A DNA stretch of 51,659 bases from Candidatus Thorarchaeota archaeon. GTDB lineage: Archaea; Asgardarchaeota; Thorarchaeia; Thorarchaeales; Thorarchaeaceae. Every line of letters starts with the position of its first letter. Within the stretch, counting starts at the first letter, position 1. Positions 1 to 7,886 of the stretch are shown here, in pieces. Position numbers and translations under genes: made by a program. The notes under the pieces were generated by a model. It was given only the letters and a program-made list of their open reading frames with translations. It was not told the DNA's origin and ran no database searches. The DNA lies in the NCBI GenBank assembly GCA_011364905.1, contig RDNZ01000015.1:1-51659 (forward strand), given 5' to 3'.

Positions 1-369
1 CTTCTCCAAGAACCCGACATTAGGCAGATTCTCACTCTAGTAACACCATTTTTCCAAATAGCGAAAACTCTTGATATTTGCTACTAGTTGTACTGGTAGT
101 TGATACAAAGAAGTGCGCTTTTCTCATACAAACCAGCAGTTTCCTCATCCTGTCATCAGCTTATATACTAAGAATTCGACATAGACTTTGGGACCGAAGG
201 ACCGTTTCCCGGGGGAAAATTGTAACGAAGAACCGGTACGAGGCGAGTCCCAGGGGTCTGGAGAATCTTCAGACCCCACCAATCAAGAATTACATGGACG
301 CCAAAAGCGGAATATCTTGATCATATACAACCAAAACTGGAGTTCAGGAAATCCATTTGGAGTTAAGAA
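1..369. other. Gene-free left edge with a GC-rich patch
   Basis: No convincing coding region is present. Two short overlapping reading frames (78-320 and 188-373) have no recognisable domain and lie over a GC-rich, base-paired stretch, so I treat them as chance frames. The stretch from about 187 to 280 could be a structured RNA or a terminator for a gene left of the window and is listed separately. A GGAG motif at 359-362 belongs to the following regulator gene. Confidence 0.5.
187..280 (+). ncRNA. Candidate structured RNA or strong hairpin terminator
   Basis: Several helices can be drawn by eye. GGGAC at 190-194 pairs with GTCCC at 247-251. TTTCC 205-209 and GGAAA 214-218 close a CGGG loop. 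GGGGTCTG 253-260 and CAGACCCC 270-277 form an 8-bp perfect stem with a 9-nt loop. The patch is much richer in G and C than its surroundings. I do not recognise a known family: the tRNA T-loop, RNase P and SRP signatures are absent. The last hairpin alone could also be a terminator. The strand is uncertain because stems look alike on both strands. Confidence 0.25.
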
Positions 370-1059
370 GTGATGATAAAACCAAAGATCCATATCGCCT
401 TTTATGGGACTTCGAAAACCACGGAATACTTAGCAGTAAAAAGATGCATTGATGAGATTATCATCGTTCATAGTTCGGACCAAGAGGATGTAGTGAACCA
501 ACTCATCGAGAAATACTCGGAGTTTGGAATCATGACCACTCCTCTCAAGATTGTGCCTGATGATTTCACAAACATCCTGGCAACTGTATTGGATTCTATA
601 GATTCTCGAAAGCTCGATCACTATGATATTGAAGTTAGTGTTTCAACCAACAACTGCATAGTGATTCTAGCGGCATGCATGTTCGCGGCAATCGCAAAAG
701 CCTCCATGGTTTGTGTTCAGAACGACACCGCGTTCAACATCTCTGAAATTTGGCCATCTGAGCTGGTCAACCTTTCTTCTCAGAAACGCGAGATCCTTAG
801 TTATCTTGATCATTGTGAGAGACCAGTGCATCAGAAGGAAGTGGCCGAAGAAACGGAAATTCGACAGTCAGGACTGTCTCGACATCTTCGAAGTTTGGAG
901 CTTGCTGGGTATGTGACAAGGTGGAGAATGTCTCGCTGCAAACATGTCAGTATCACTAATCTTGGACGTGCCATTCTTCACTACAAACGACTAAGAAAGA
1001 GACGAGTTTGGAATTCATATACTCAGCCATTGACAGGAAAAATACAGGTTGTGGGATAA
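370..1059 (+). CDS. CARF-like domain / winged-helix transcriptional regulator
   Basis: Two-domain regulator of 229 aa. Residues 1-125 look like a Rossmann-type ligand-sensing domain resembling the CARF part of Csa3 and HFX_2341-type archaeal regulators: alternating beta strands and helices, and near residue 95 a V-S-T-N-N segment where CARF proteins usually carry a T-G-G-T-like loop. Residues 135-200 form a winged helix of MarR/ArsR type (LSSQKREILSYLD, then a recognition helix around QSGLSRHLRSLE). GGAG at 359-362 suits either GTG 370 or ATG 373 as start. The acetyltransferase gene follows 3 nt after the stop, so the two are co-transcribed. There is no CRISPR array or cas gene nearby, so any link to cyclic-nucleotide signalling is inference. 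The winged helix is certain; the sensing-domain family is probable. Confidence 0.75.
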   Translation: MMIKPKIHIAFYGTSKTTEYLAVKRCIDEIIIVHSSDQEDVVNQLIEKYSEFGIMTTPLKIVPDDFTNILATVLDSIDSRKLDHYDIEVSVSTNNCIVILAACMFAAIAKASMVCVQNDTAFNISEIWPSELVNLSSQKREILSYLDHCERPVHQKEVAEETEIRQSGLSRHLRSLELAGYVTRWRMSRCKHVSITNLGRAILHYKRLRKRRVWNSYTQPLTGKIQVVG

Positions 1060-1062
1060 GAG

Positions 1063-2055
1063 ATGGAAACTTCAAACACATTTCTACTTGAACCTGGACA
1101 TGACAATATGTTTGATGATTATGCTGCTTTGTATAACGCAATTGACTCGCTCGATAATCCAGACCATGTTGAAATCACTGGAGACTATTTCCGTTCATCT
1201 TTTTCTCATCCGAGCGTAGAAGTCGGACGTGACATTGCATTGATACAAAATCATGAGGGGACACTAGTGGCGGCTGGTACAATATTCACCCAACAGACAT
1301 CGCCAGCTGCCTCGAGGATAACTGTCCAAGTACATCCCGACTTTCGAAACAGAGGAGTTGGATCAATGGTTCTGGAACACCTCTTCGAAACAGGGAGGAA
1401 ACGGGGATCGACTGTTTTCAAATGTCGAATACCAAGTTTTCGCACCGATGCAATATCATTTGCTGAGTTTCATGGTTTCGAATACGATTTCTCTTGGATA
1501 AAGATGAGATTGGACTATGATCAGCCATTGACACAGGGAATTCAATCTCAAGAACTAAATTTCAGATTGTTGAATCCAAAAAGAGAATTGAAGAGATGGG
1601 GCGAACTCCACAATGGAATCTACGAAGGTAGTTACGATTCCAGCTTGGCAACGGTTGAGTCGATGAAGGCACAAGTCAGGCATGTCAACTTCGATCCGAG
1701 ATTATTAGTTGTATGCGAACTTAATGGCAAGCCAATTGGAATAGGTTCAGGTTGGTCTGCGAGTTCCGATCCTGGCAGCAACACAAAGAGGACTCTCCAG
1801 ATCCAGGGCATAGGAATTCTACCCAAGTATAAGCGTAGAGGTTATGGACAAACGTTGCTTGTTGAGATTCTGAATCGTGCATTCGAGATTGGCTATAGGG
1901 CGGCAGAACTTATTGTTCACAACGCCAATCAAGCTGCAATAGGTATGTATGCCAAGTACAAGTTTTGCGAACGATACAGGCATCTATGGTACAAGAAGGT
2001 CACGTACGAACAGATGCGCCAAAGCAAAGTGAGTGATGGCAAAGCCACAAACTGA
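1063..2055 (+). CDS. Double-domain GNAT N-acetyltransferase
   Basis: 330 aa made of two GNAT folds. The first (about 10-170) has the acetyl-CoA pyrophosphate loop in VHPDFRNRGVGSMVLEH. The second (about 175-315) has GILPKYKRRGYGQTLL and the typical C-terminal NQAAIGMYAKYKF segment. Both R-x-x-G-x-G loops are intact, so both halves could bind acetyl-CoA. GNAT enzymes move acetyl groups to amines on proteins, antibiotics or small molecules; the substrate cannot be told here. The gene starts 3 nt after the CARF-like regulator and probably forms a two-gene operon with it, which suggests the regulator controls this modification. A second double-GNAT protein lies at 37552-38409. Confidence 0.85.
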   Translation: METSNTFLLEPGHDNMFDDYAALYNAIDSLDNPDHVEITGDYFRSSFSHPSVEVGRDIALIQNHEGTLVAAGTIFTQQTSPAASRITVQVHPDFRNRGVGSMVLEHLFETGRKRGSTVFKCRIPSFRTDAISFAEFHGFEYDFSWIKMRLDYDQPLTQGIQSQELNFRLLNPKRELKRWGELHNGIYEGSYDSSLATVESMKAQVRHVNFDPRLLVVCELNGKPIGIGSGWSASSDPGSNTKRTLQIQGIGILPKYKRRGYGQTLLVEILNRAFEIGYRAAELIVHNANQAAIGMYAKYKFCERYRHLWYKKVTYEQMRQSKVSDGKATN

Positions 2056-2157
2056 GAGAAGTTCTGCTAGTTATCTTTTGCAGCCTTTATCCTCCAGTGG
2101 AAGGTGAAGGAAAATTCGAATCAAATTCCGCACAACTATTGAACCATCACAGGATAT

Positions 2158-2676
2158 TTGTATCATTTACCTGTGCTTAATCTGAATTCGTGGGAGGCTT
2201 TCGAGTTGGCAAGTAACCAGAACGTCGCGATTGGAGTAGGTCTTCTAGTGTTATTAATCGCCGTTCTCTCGCCCTTCTTTTTTGTAGGTGGAATTGGCTC
2301 TCGTGGCCAGCTATCTATCATTATGTTCACTTTGTTGTGGTCTTGGTCAATAGATCCTGTTGGTCCGATGGAGTTCTACATTCATTATGCATGGACCATT
2401 GCGCAGTATTTCCCATTTGTCTGTTTTCGGCCCCCCTTCGCATATCTGATGATAAGATATTACGAGGGAAAAACCACAGGTGAACGTTTGATTATGGCGG
2501 GGTTACTAGGAGAAGTCCCTCCATGCCTCGTTACTTTTATGAGTATTTCATTATACACAGGTGCATTCCTCGGCCAATTCGTTGGACCTTTGCCGTTACA
2601 TCTCCTTACTGGTTTGATTCTTGTAAAACTCAAACCACCTCCTACCATCTCTAGCCCCTGGGACTCTAACGAGTGA
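2158..2676 (+). CDS. Hypothetical multi-pass membrane protein
   Basis: 172 aa beginning with TTG, with about four hydrophobic segments (near residues 23-45, 50-65, 75-95 and 120-155) and few charged residues. I recognise no family. The protein probably sits in the cytoplasmic membrane with short loops. The start is unsure because no good ribosome site precedes TTG 2158. The gene is separated from the GNAT gene by about 100 nt and converges on the Lrp-type gene. The hydrophobic pattern, not homology, is the reason for calling it. Confidence 0.5.
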   Translation: MYHLPVLNLNSWEAFELASNQNVAIGVGLLVLLIAVLSPFFFVGGIGSRGQLSIIMFTLLWSWSIDPVGPMEFYIHYAWTIAQYFPFVCFRPPFAYLMIRYYEGKTTGERLIMAGLLGEVPPCLVTFMSISLYTGAFLGQFVGPLPLHLLTGLILVKLKPPPTISSPWDSNE

Positions 2677-2758
2677 GCAACATATTCTGCTTTCAAATCA
2701 CTGTTCAGTATGCGAATTTGGAGAGAGTATTCATAGTATCTATTTGGGGATGTATACT

Positions 2759-3715
2759 CTACATCATCTCTTTTGGAGGCCAAAGGCCTTCCTTTTCCAA
2801 TATTCTCTCCAACTTAACTCGACTCAGTGTTTTGCCAACAATCGCATTATAATAGGTTATGGCGAAACAGCTCAGGACTTCATCAAAACCAAGTACATTC
2901 ATAGCGATTGGTTCCATATCCACAACTTTCTCAAGTGCAAAGACTGCAAAGATAGTCGATTTGGATTCGACTATTCTTGAATTGAAATACGAGGTAGGAT
3001 ACAAAGCAGATAGTTTACTTGTAATCTCCTGTGCAGTCGCCAAATCTGAATCGTATTTAATGACCAAATTGAATGGAATGTTTCTGCCAAGACTCGGATT
3101 CCATCGAAGAGTCAATGCAATCTTATGTTCCGTTTCCAGATTTTGAAGTATTTGCTTGACCTTTTTTGTAGGCAATTGTATTCGATTAGCAATTTCATGG
3201 TCCACCATTCTGGGATTTATTGCTAATTGACTTAGTACGTCCAATTCATTTCGCGTAAACTGGGGAGCCTCAGGTAGCTCTGATTTCTCATCAATAGGAA
3301 ATACATCATATACCTCAACGCGTTCCACGCCTTCGATAGATCGAATTAGTTCAACTAGTTCCTCCAACACACTTTGCTCTGCATATTCAACACTCAAGTA
3401 AAAATCCCCATTAATCAATGGTAGAACCATGTATACCCCTTCAATCCTCATCACCACATCTTTGAAGGTACTAATCTTCACAGACGCATCAGTGAATATC
3501 ATCAGAGTTGCTATCCAAACATTTGTGAATTCGGGATTCAGAGCAACAATATAGTGGTCTATTAATCCAGAGTTTTCCAAATTATCAATACGCTTCTTGA
3601 CCGAAGATGCTGAAAGGCTGACTTTCTTACCAAGATCTCGGTAGCTAATCCTACAATTGCCAACCAGCTCCCAGAGTATCTTTTTGTCTGTCGAATCCAA
3701 TGACGAGGTCCTCAT
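2759..3715 (-). CDS. Lrp/AsnC-type regulator with two HTH modules
   Basis: 318 aa, about twice a normal Lrp. Residues 5-55 form an AsnC-type winged helix (LDSTDKKILWELVGN, then SASSVKKRIDNLENSGLI). Residues 65-145 look like a RAM-type ligand and dimerisation domain. A second helix-turn-helix follows at about 155-205 (FTRNELDVLSQLAINPRM, KKVKQILQNLE), then a second sensor-like region to the end. Lrp proteins bind amino acids and act on promoters of transport and metabolism genes. It is the last gene of the minus-strand operon that includes an oligopeptide-type ABC ATPase, 48 nt upstream. A role in sensing peptide or amino-acid supply is inferred. Confidence 0.85.
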   Translation of the reverse strand: MRTSSLDSTDKKILWELVGNCRISYRDLGKKVSLSASSVKKRIDNLENSGLIDHYIVALNPEFTNVWIATLMIFTDASVKISTFKDVVMRIEGVYMVLPLINGDFYLSVEYAEQSVLEELVELIRSIEGVERVEVYDVFPIDEKSELPEAPQFTRNELDVLSQLAINPRMVDHEIANRIQLPTKKVKQILQNLETEHKIALTLRWNPSLGRNIPFNLVIKYDSDLATAQEITSKLSALYPTSYFNSRIVESKSTIFAVFALEKVVDMEPIAMNVLGFDEVLSCFAITYYNAIVGKTLSRVKLERILEKEGLWPPKEMM

Positions 3716-3763
3716 CTATTTTTGTCAATAGATGGGAAAGTCGTTCATTAATCTCTATCGAAG

Positions 3764-4864
3764 TCAGCCTGTCAGTAGAGGAAGATGCTTTCTGCAATCC
3801 TCTGCGAATAAATGACAGGCAACAAGATGATTGTCTTCCAATTCAGACATACTTGGTTTTTCTGTAAAACAGATATCTGATGCAAAGGGACATCTTGGAT
3901 GGAATCCACAGCCTTGGGGTATTTCTCGAGGATTTGGAGGCGCTCCTGATATTCCTCTTAGTTTCGGCTTTTCCCCTCCCTTTGCCATTCGCATCATAGC
4001 AATTGTAGGAAAAGATGCCATAAGTCCAATAGAGTACGGATGTTTTGGTCTATGGAATATCTCCTCTGCGGACCCCACCTCGACGATTCTACCAGCATAC
4101 ATTATACCAATACGATCTGCAAGTTCCGCAATAACTCCGACATCATGGCTGACTATCATTAGAGCCACATCGAACTCCTCCTTGATCATCTGAAAGAGTC
4201 CTATTACCTGTCTTTGTACTGTAACATCCAGAGCGGATGTAGGTTCATCAGCAATAACAAGGTAGGGGGCGGCAATCAGGGACATAGCGAGCTTAACTCT
4301 CTGAGCCTCACCTCCTGAGAATTTACTAGGGTCTAGGATATATCGGTCTCTGGAATCTGCAAGACTGACAAGGTCTAGATATTCGAAGACTCTTTGTTTC
4401 ATCTTTTCAGAGCGTATATCCGGTGTGTGTATCGCAAGCGGCTCGCCTGTTTGATTACCTATGCTAATTGTTGGTGTCAAAGCACTTGCAAGTCCTTGAG
4501 GCATAAATGAAATGTGACTACCAAGGTATCTAGCACGTTCACTGTGATTCAGAGAAAGTAGGTCTATACCCCTATAGAATGAGTGCCCTGAAACTGTGCG
4601 ATTCCAGATTTCTTTTGATTCATATTGGAGCTGTACCGGAAACGACCACTCTTTCTTGATTTGCGCATCTTTGTATCTTTGAGTTATTTGAAATAGACCA
4701 AGTGCAGCAGTAAGCAAAGATGACTTTCCGCATCCTGATTCTCCTAATAGACCAAAGCATTCCTTGGGCTGAAGTTCAAGGGAAGCATCATCCACTAGAA
4801 CAAGGTCGCCTTTGCTACTCGGAAGCACGACTCTAAGGTGATCTAATGCGAATAGGTTTGACAT
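3764..4864 (-). CDS. Oligopeptide/dipeptide-type ABC transporter ATP-binding protein
   Basis: 366 aa ATPase of the Dpp/Opp class. Walker A GESGCGKSS is at 41-49, the Q-loop MPQG near 121, the ABC signature FSGGEAQRV at 182-190, and Walker B with ADEPTSALD at about 205-213, followed by the H-loop SHD. The C-terminal oligopeptide-transporter extension (HRPKHPYSIGLM, then the GCGFHPRCPFA cysteine region and VACH) is complete. Walker A to Q-loop is about 25 residues longer than I expect for this class. No permease, second ATPase or substrate-binding protein is nearby. Instead it follows a small membrane protein by 6 nt and precedes an Lrp-like gene, so its partner is unknown or distant. Confidence 0.92.
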   Translation of the reverse strand: MSNLFALDHLRVVLPSSKGDLVLVDDASLELQPKECFGLLGESGCGKSSLLTAALGLFQITQRYKDAQIKKEWSFPVQLQYESKEIWNRTVSGHSFYRGIDLLSLNHSERARYLGSHISFMPQGLASALTPTISIGNQTGEPLAIHTPDIRSEKMKQRVFEYLDLVSLADSRDRYILDPSKFSGGEAQRVKLAMSLIAAPYLVIADEPTSALDVTVQRQVIGLFQMIKEEFDVALMIVSHDVGVIAELADRIGIMYAGRIVEVGSAEEIFHRPKHPYSIGLMASFPTIAMMRMAKGGEKPKLRGISGAPPNPREIPQGCGFHPRCPFASDICFTEKPSMSELEDNHLVACHLFAEDCRKHLPLLTG

Positions 4865-4870
4865 TAGATA

Positions 4871-5371
4871 TCACCCCCGACTTGTATATTCCCAAATGAG
4901 CCATGCGACAAAGAGCTGAACGAATCCGACTGAGCCACAAATAACAGGAGCGGCAGGTCTTGTTAATCCCATTAGGAAACCCTCCATCATCAAGTAGATA
5001 CCTACAAACACCTCTGAAACAACTATTGCAAAAGCTCCTTTGGGTCGACCAAAAATGAGAGAGATGGTATTGCATTTTCTAGAGTGTCTCTGAGAAAATG
5101 CTCTGTGATTATCTTCAATAATTCTTATGGTGGAAATCTCATGAACATGTTCTCCAGTATATTCGACCCTAACGAAGTCGCCAAGTTTTGGTATAATACC
5201 ATCAGAATCTTTCCCATAACGAAAATCGATACGATCTTTTTTTTCACTCATAATTGTAATCCGACCTGAGTGAAAACCAGCCCATGAACCGATTTCCAGT
5301 CCAACGACGATTCCATCAGTGACTCCAGTCAAATCAGAGGGAGTTACTGTTGGAGCTCGCTGGCTGTTCAT
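4871..5371 (-). CDS. Hypothetical protein with beta-rich domain and two membrane helices
   Basis: 166 aa. Residues 12-90 are rich in short beta strands with Gly and charged turns, possibly an OB-like or barrel domain. Residues 112-160 hold two hydrophobic helices that end in WLIWEYTSRG. I recognise no family. Its ATG overlaps the stop of the thioredoxin-like gene (ATGA) and its stop is 6 nt before the ABC ATPase start, so tight translational coupling is likely. A role as a small membrane partner of the orphan ATPase is possible but not shown. Confidence 0.7.
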   Translation of the reverse strand: MNSQRAPTVTPSDLTGVTDGIVVGLEIGSWAGFHSGRITIMSEKKDRIDFRYGKDSDGIIPKLGDFVRVEYTGEHVHEISTIRIIEDNHRAFSQRHSRKCNTISLIFGRPKGAFAIVVSEVFVGIYLMMEGFLMGLTRPAAPVICGSVGFVQLFVAWLIWEYTSRG

Positions 5372-5793
5372 GAGATTTCAGCCGCCCGTTCGCTTTGTCT
5401 TATGTCTACCAAGTCTTCGGAATGGTTCATGTTAGATTTTTTGAAGAACTGAATAATCTCATCTGATGAAGGATTTCCAACCATTATTTTGCCATCTAGT
5501 TCCAGTCTAGGAATAGTTTCTTTCATTCGAATCCTTTTGAGGATGCTGTATTTTGCTACGTCAACAATGACTAACTGCCAATTCATCTTAGTACTCGCAC
5601 GAATGGCAGCATCAACAAGCAAAGTTTGCTCTTGGTCTAGAAGGATTTCTTCAGACCCCATTCGGTCATAGGCTCCAGTTCTCATAGGATTGGCACATTG
5701 ATGTCCAACTGAATCGAGATCCACACTCGAAGTCGTTATCTTCATCGATCTAACATAGATTTTGAGTGTCAATTGTTTCATAGATAGATTCAC
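5368..5793 (-). CDS. Thioredoxin-fold-like protein without CxxC
   Basis: 141 aa. The pattern strand (LTLKIYVRS), helix, strand (WQLVIVDV), then ETIPRLELDGKIMVGNPSSDEIIQFF resembles the second half of thioredoxin or glutaredoxin folds, with the conserved cis-Pro before the fourth strand. There is no CxxC. The only cysteine is in QCANP near residue 33, so a redox role is doubtful and the family is a moderate guess. GTG 5793 and the in-frame ATG 5781 are both possible starts; an AGGTG motif lies just ahead. It is the first gene of the four-gene operon and sits behind a TATA box and a 28-bp dyad. Confidence 0.6.
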   Translation of the reverse strand: MNLSMKQLTLKIYVRSMKITTSSVDLDSVGHQCANPMRTGAYDRMGSEEILLDQEQTLLVDAAIRASTKMNWQLVIVDVAKYSILKRIRMKETIPRLELDGKIMVGNPSSDEIIQFFKKSNMNHSEDLVDIRQSERAAEIS

Positions 5794-5838
5794 GCACCTA
5801 GCTAAATCTTCTAGATGTTAGACTAATTCCATGAAGAG

Positions 5839-5846
5839 TATATAAT
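5839..5846 (-). promoter_or_regulatory. TATA box for the Trx-like/ABC/Lrp operon
   Basis: ATTATATA on the minus strand. About 27 nt downstream places transcription start near 5815, giving a leader of some 20-35 nt before GTG 5793 or ATG 5781. It abuts the dyad at 5847-5874. The box is nearly symmetric and could also serve plus-strand transcription. Confidence 0.5.
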
Positions 5847-5874
5847 GAGGTGTTTCACCGCGGTCGAACACCTC
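5847..5874. promoter_or_regulatory. 28-bp dyad, probable regulator binding site
   Basis: The sequence is GAGGTGTT, tc, ACCGCGGT, cg, AACACCTC: two 8-nt arms that are exact reverse complements around a perfect 8-bp palindrome. Only the two 2-nt joints break symmetry. It adjoins the TATA box, at the place where BRE and TFB contact minus-strand promoters. This geometry suits a dimeric regulator, perhaps the Lrp-like protein of the same operon, though that pairing is inference. An RNA hairpin is the alternative. Confidence 0.5.
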
Positions 5875-6108
5875 GCGTTAATCTGTGAGAGATGCTATTC
5901 AAATTCAGTGTACTACTTTTACTGAGTTTTCAATCCCTCATCCTGCCCAGATCAAAGAGAATTTGACCAATTCTATAATTCAGATTGACTTTCAAAAGTT
6001 AGACCTAATAGCGTGTAATGGGACAATGATTCGATAGCTCGTTCCACGTTTGTTTGGAGTTTCGCGTGCTCAATCACCCAATCGTGTGTCTCGGAGTGGA
6101 GTAGAAAG

Positions 6109-6567
6109 ATGAATGAAACCTCACATGAATATGATTCAGAGATAGATAAGATAGCATCCGAGCTTAAGGGCAAAACACTGAGAGTTTATTGGTATCTACT
6201 AAGAAATCCTGAGGAAACGAGTCTGCGTAATATACAAAGAGGCACAAATCTTTCAAGTCCAAGCCTCGCAACCTACCACCTGAACAAGCTTGTAGGCCTG
6301 GGTCTTGTCAGAACGGACAAGTATGGATCATACAACCTTGAGAGAGATGTGAAAGTTGGCGTACTCAGGTTCTTTGTGGGTTCTGGAAAGTTATTACTAC
6401 CCCGCTACCTTTTCTACGCTGTGTTTTACACAACACTAATTCCATGTAGTTTATTGTTTCTGCCACTTTCAACAGGACCAATTTCACTACTCCTTCTTTC
6501 TGTTCTAGGATTCGGAGCGATAACAAGTTGGTTTGAGAGTGTCAGAATAAGCCGAATGGAGATTTGA
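6109..6567 (+). CDS. Winged-helix protein with C-terminal membrane helices
   Basis: 152 aa. Residues 8-75 are an ArsR-like winged helix: KGKTLRVYWYLLRNP, then TSLRNIQRGTNLSSPSLATY with the recognition helix, and LVGLGLVRTD. Residues 88-145 contain two hydrophobic helices separated by a short turn. A DNA-binding domain tethered to the membrane fits a regulator that responds to membrane or envelope state, a layout common in archaea. GGAG six nt before ATG 6109 supports the start. An exported anchored protein follows after about 80 nt and may be its partner or target. Confidence 0.75.
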   Translation: MNETSHEYDSEIDKIASELKGKTLRVYWYLLRNPEETSLRNIQRGTNLSSPSLATYHLNKLVGLGLVRTDKYGSYNLERDVKVGVLRFFVGSGKLLLPRYLFYAVFYTTLIPCSLLFLPLSTGPISLLLLSVLGFGAITSWFESVRISRMEI

Positions 6568-6648
6568 GCAGATGAAAAAACTAGAACAATCATACGAAAA
6601 GTTAGACCTAATAAAAAGTGATTCAATCTATTTCAGGAGGCATTATTG

Positions 6649-7746
6649 ATGATTGGAATGCAAAGTAAACCAGCTGGGTATTCATTGGTTTCAGTGGTGG
6701 TCGCAGGAATTCTACTTGTTTCCAGTCTCGCGATTGGAACAACTAATTCATCTACGTTAGTCCTGCCAGGAGTCGCTCTAAATAATTCGCCTTTCGCGGA
6801 CATTAGTACTGCTAACCTCACATCGGTGGAGTCGTTGCTGTATCCCTCCAACTATGAAGTGATAAGCAGAAGGCCGTATATCATAAGAGTGGATTATCAA
6901 AAAGCTCCTTTCATAACGGAATATGAAGCGGAACAAGCAGCTCAGCAATTCATAGACAAGGTTTTTTCGAATCAATCGGCTCAGCAACTCGAGATTGATA
7001 GATCGCTAACTGATCTGTTTAGAGTTCTTCCGAGATGGAAAATCATCTTCAGAAACAGTACCATCTCAGATGGGATCCACATAGAGGCAAGTGTCACAGT
7101 GAATGCTCTTACTGGAGGAATCATTGGATACTCTGGCAATCCTATAGCGTGTCAAGGGGAAGTAGCCAATCAATCAATTGCTGAAGAGTATGCGACAACT
7201 GCATTGAAGGAGTTGGGTTATCGCATACCTGTTAATTCACGTTTAGTCTACATGGATAAGTCGGACATTTTTGGCGAAGACCTTTCCACTTACTACTTCC
7301 GATTTCAGGAGGTTGCTAATTGTACTATGGTCGATACATTGATTGGGGCCATATTTGTGCAAATAGATGGAATCACGGGCGGAATCGAGCGTTTATCGTA
7401 TGAATGGTTGCAGGTTGATGAGATTCCGACAAGCGGCATAGCTTCCGTAGGGAGAATTGGGTACAGGGCTGTTCTCACTCTCTACAGAGTGCCTGATGGC
7501 GATTACAACGAAATTGGACCCCAGGAGTTCCAACTGTGTTGGGTGAAGGATGACTTCAGCTCTGGGATAACAGTACTTGATGCATTCACTGGGGACATCT
7601 TGTATGTGCAAGATTACTTAGGTGTTGTTCATTCCCAGGATGAAGTAAGAATGAGTTTCCTTATGCCTCTCCTTATCTCTGTCATACCAGCAACGCTGCT
7701 GTACCTTGGTGCAAGAAGGATTCTTCGTAGACAAATGCAATACTAA
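6649..7746 (+). CDS. Exported, C-terminally anchored hypothetical protein
   Basis: About 365 aa. ATG 6649 lies 8 nt after a perfect AGGAGG (6635-6640); TTG 6646 is the in-frame alternative. Residues 10-30 form a signal or anchor helix, residues 40-330 are extracytoplasmic with several N-x-S/T sites, and the last 30 residues form a membrane helix ending in basic residues (ARRILRRQ). The centre has strand-helix patterns that resemble PepSY-like repeats (ITEYEAEQAAQQFID, VTVNALTGGIIGYSG, VQIDGITGGIERLS), which is a tentative reading. It follows the membrane winged-helix gene and may act as the external partner of that regulator. Confidence 0.7.
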   Translation: MIGMQSKPAGYSLVSVVVAGILLVSSLAIGTTNSSTLVLPGVALNNSPFADISTANLTSVESLLYPSNYEVISRRPYIIRVDYQKAPFITEYEAEQAAQQFIDKVFSNQSAQQLEIDRSLTDLFRVLPRWKIIFRNSTISDGIHIEASVTVNALTGGIIGYSGNPIACQGEVANQSIAEEYATTALKELGYRIPVNSRLVYMDKSDIFGEDLSTYYFRFQEVANCTMVDTLIGAIFVQIDGITGGIERLSYEWLQVDEIPTSGIASVGRIGYRAVLTLYRVPDGDYNEIGPQEFQLCWVKDDFSSGITVLDAFTGDILYVQDYLGVVHSQDEVRMSFLMPLLISVIPATLLYLGARRILRRQMQY

Positions 7747-7772
7747 TTGAGAATCCAAACTGAATGTCCATC

Positions 7773-7885
7773 TCAGAGAGGAATGTTCCCATGCTTCTTT
7801 GGCGGACTTGACTCTCGCCTGCTCCCAAGCATCTCTAGACCACTGCATATTAGGGGCTCTCGTTTCTCGCGGGAATATCATCTTG
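7773..7885 (-). pseudogene. Relic of the 3' end of a carboxyltransferase (pccB-like) gene
   Basis: Reading the minus strand up to the TGA at 7775-7773 gives PLICSGLEMLGSRRES then SPPKKHGNIPL, nearly the same as the last residues of the carboxyltransferase at 8284-9831 (LICKGLDMLESKRQ ... PPKKHGNIPL). Just before this, IFPRETR is conserved in another frame. The DNA alignment shows one extra base (25 versus 24 nt between shared blocks), so the fragment is frameshifted. Nothing of the upstream gene remains before the small membrane protein gene. It is best explained as the leftover of a tandem carboxyltransferase copy. Confidence 0.8.
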
Positions 7886-7886
7886 A

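Larger units (their letters stand above)
5794..6108. other. Divergent intergenic region
   Basis: 315 nt between the minus-strand operon and the plus-strand membrane regulator. It holds a TATA-like box and a long dyad (listed separately). The remainder (5875-6108) is AT-rich and shows no open frame with a ribosome site apart from GGAG shortly before ATG 6109, and no RNA gene that I recognise. Confidence 0.6.
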
